Source: Loxodes magnus (lineage: Eukaryota > Ciliophora > Karyorelictea > Loxodida > Loxodidae). Taken from it: a stretch of 64,000 nucleotides of DNA. The position numbers and the translations under genes are program-made. Within the stretch, counting starts at the first letter, position 1, and every line of letters starts with the position of its first letter. The notes under the pieces are model-generated. The model searched no databases, was not told where the DNA came from, and was given only the letters and a program-made list of their open reading frames with translations. Location: positions 310,001 through 374,000 of the forward strand of contig CAMPDV010000086.1 in the NCBI GenBank assembly GCA_946699065.1, read 5' to 3'. This document shows, piece by piece, positions 63,594 through 64,000 of this stretch.

Positions 63594-64000
63594 CTTTGAG
63601 GTACTTCAACCTCATTTCCACTGACATCCAGTGATTGCTTTTGGATGCTTAAAATAAAAATGCGGGTCATCCAGTTTTTTCGGAGTTCTGGAACTCTAAT
63701 GGAAAATTCTTCTTCTGTAAATTCTTTCTTCCATCGTCACATAATTTCTTATTAATTCTCTTCAGACTTATTCGCTGTTTCTCTTCATCTTTTCCTTGCA
63801 TACCTTGCAACTCTTGAAATTATGGAATCTTGATTAGCACAGATAACATCTCTTGAGAATCCTTCTAATATTAGCTGTTTCTATTTGCCTATCGTCTTCT
63901 AGTTTCATTTTTATTTCTTAGATTAAAGGTTCTATTCTTTTTTGTCTAAGTTGCTATACTTCGATTTCTATTTGACTAATCTTTCTTCAGTATTTTAACT
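63594..64000 (-). CDS. Partial non-LTR ORF1 with CCHC zinc knuckle
   Basis: The frame runs off the right edge of the window, so its start is not seen. From the edge it reads a coiled-coil segment (SQIEIEVQQLRQKRIEPL), then an intact zinc knuckle CYLCQSRFHNFKSC at 63848-63807 with the exact C-x2-C-x4-H-x4-C spacing, immediately followed by KVC, which adds another C-x2-C. A basic region and HPKAITGCQW follow near 63650. It is upstream of and on the same strand as the ORF2, as expected for a Gag-like, RNA-binding ORF1. The HP...C region echoes HPVKFICC in the plus-strand ORF1 at 49.3 kb, suggesting related elements. The end is placed approximately, where coding character fades. Confidence 0.6.

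Overview
The window looks like ciliate nuclear DNA. It is very AT-rich, and its recognisable proteins read through only if TAA and TAG mean glutamine and TGA means tryptophan. Two diverged receptor paralogs show this directly: TGA in one copy sits opposite TGG in the other at three or more places, and CAA sits opposite TAA. That pattern fits translation table 27 (karyorelict) or 28 (Condylostoma type), not Tetrahymena or Paramecium, where TGA only stops. Candidate introns of 16-25 bases fit an organism with very short introns. I cannot name the species. A standard-code ORF scan is misleading here, and because stop-free stretches are normal in all frames, an open frame alone is no evidence for a gene. 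I rely on paralog alignment and recognisable domains.

Layout. 1-25218: one uninterrupted satellite array of about 95-102 bp units (roughly 250 copies) with several higher-order duplications. 25219-26771: a T-rich spacer and a possible two-exon gene of unknown function. 26774-27260: a short GC-richer island that folds into a multi-hairpin RNA candidate, bracketed by two copies of a dispersed motif. 27333-28652 (minus): an intact membrane-anchored FkbM-type methyltransferase. 28653-35523: about 6.9 kb of AT-rich sequence with no gene I can support. 35524-39447 (plus) and 41937-45773 (minus): two intact, convergent paralogs of a large receptor with a signal peptide, a Venus-flytrap-like ectodomain and a multi-pass membrane region.

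47571-64000 is a graveyard of mobile elements. It starts with a third copy of the dispersed motif, a regular 19-bp repeat and a pair of structured repeats. Next come a non-LTR type ORF1 with RRM-like and zinc-knuckle segments (48437-50362), a decayed Helitron-like protein with a PIF1 helicase (about 51560-55251), a coiled-coil ORF1-like fragment joined directly after it (55252-56088), and AT-rich filler. At the right end, on the minus strand, lies a non-LTR retrotransposon with a CCHC ORF1 (running off the window) and a frameshifted endonuclease plus reverse transcriptase ORF2.

The three well-supported cellular genes (methyltransferase and two receptors) all encode membrane or secretory-pathway proteins, but nothing shows that they work together. 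The dense repeats and decayed transposons suggest either a germline (micronuclear) sequence or a ciliate that does not eliminate such DNA.
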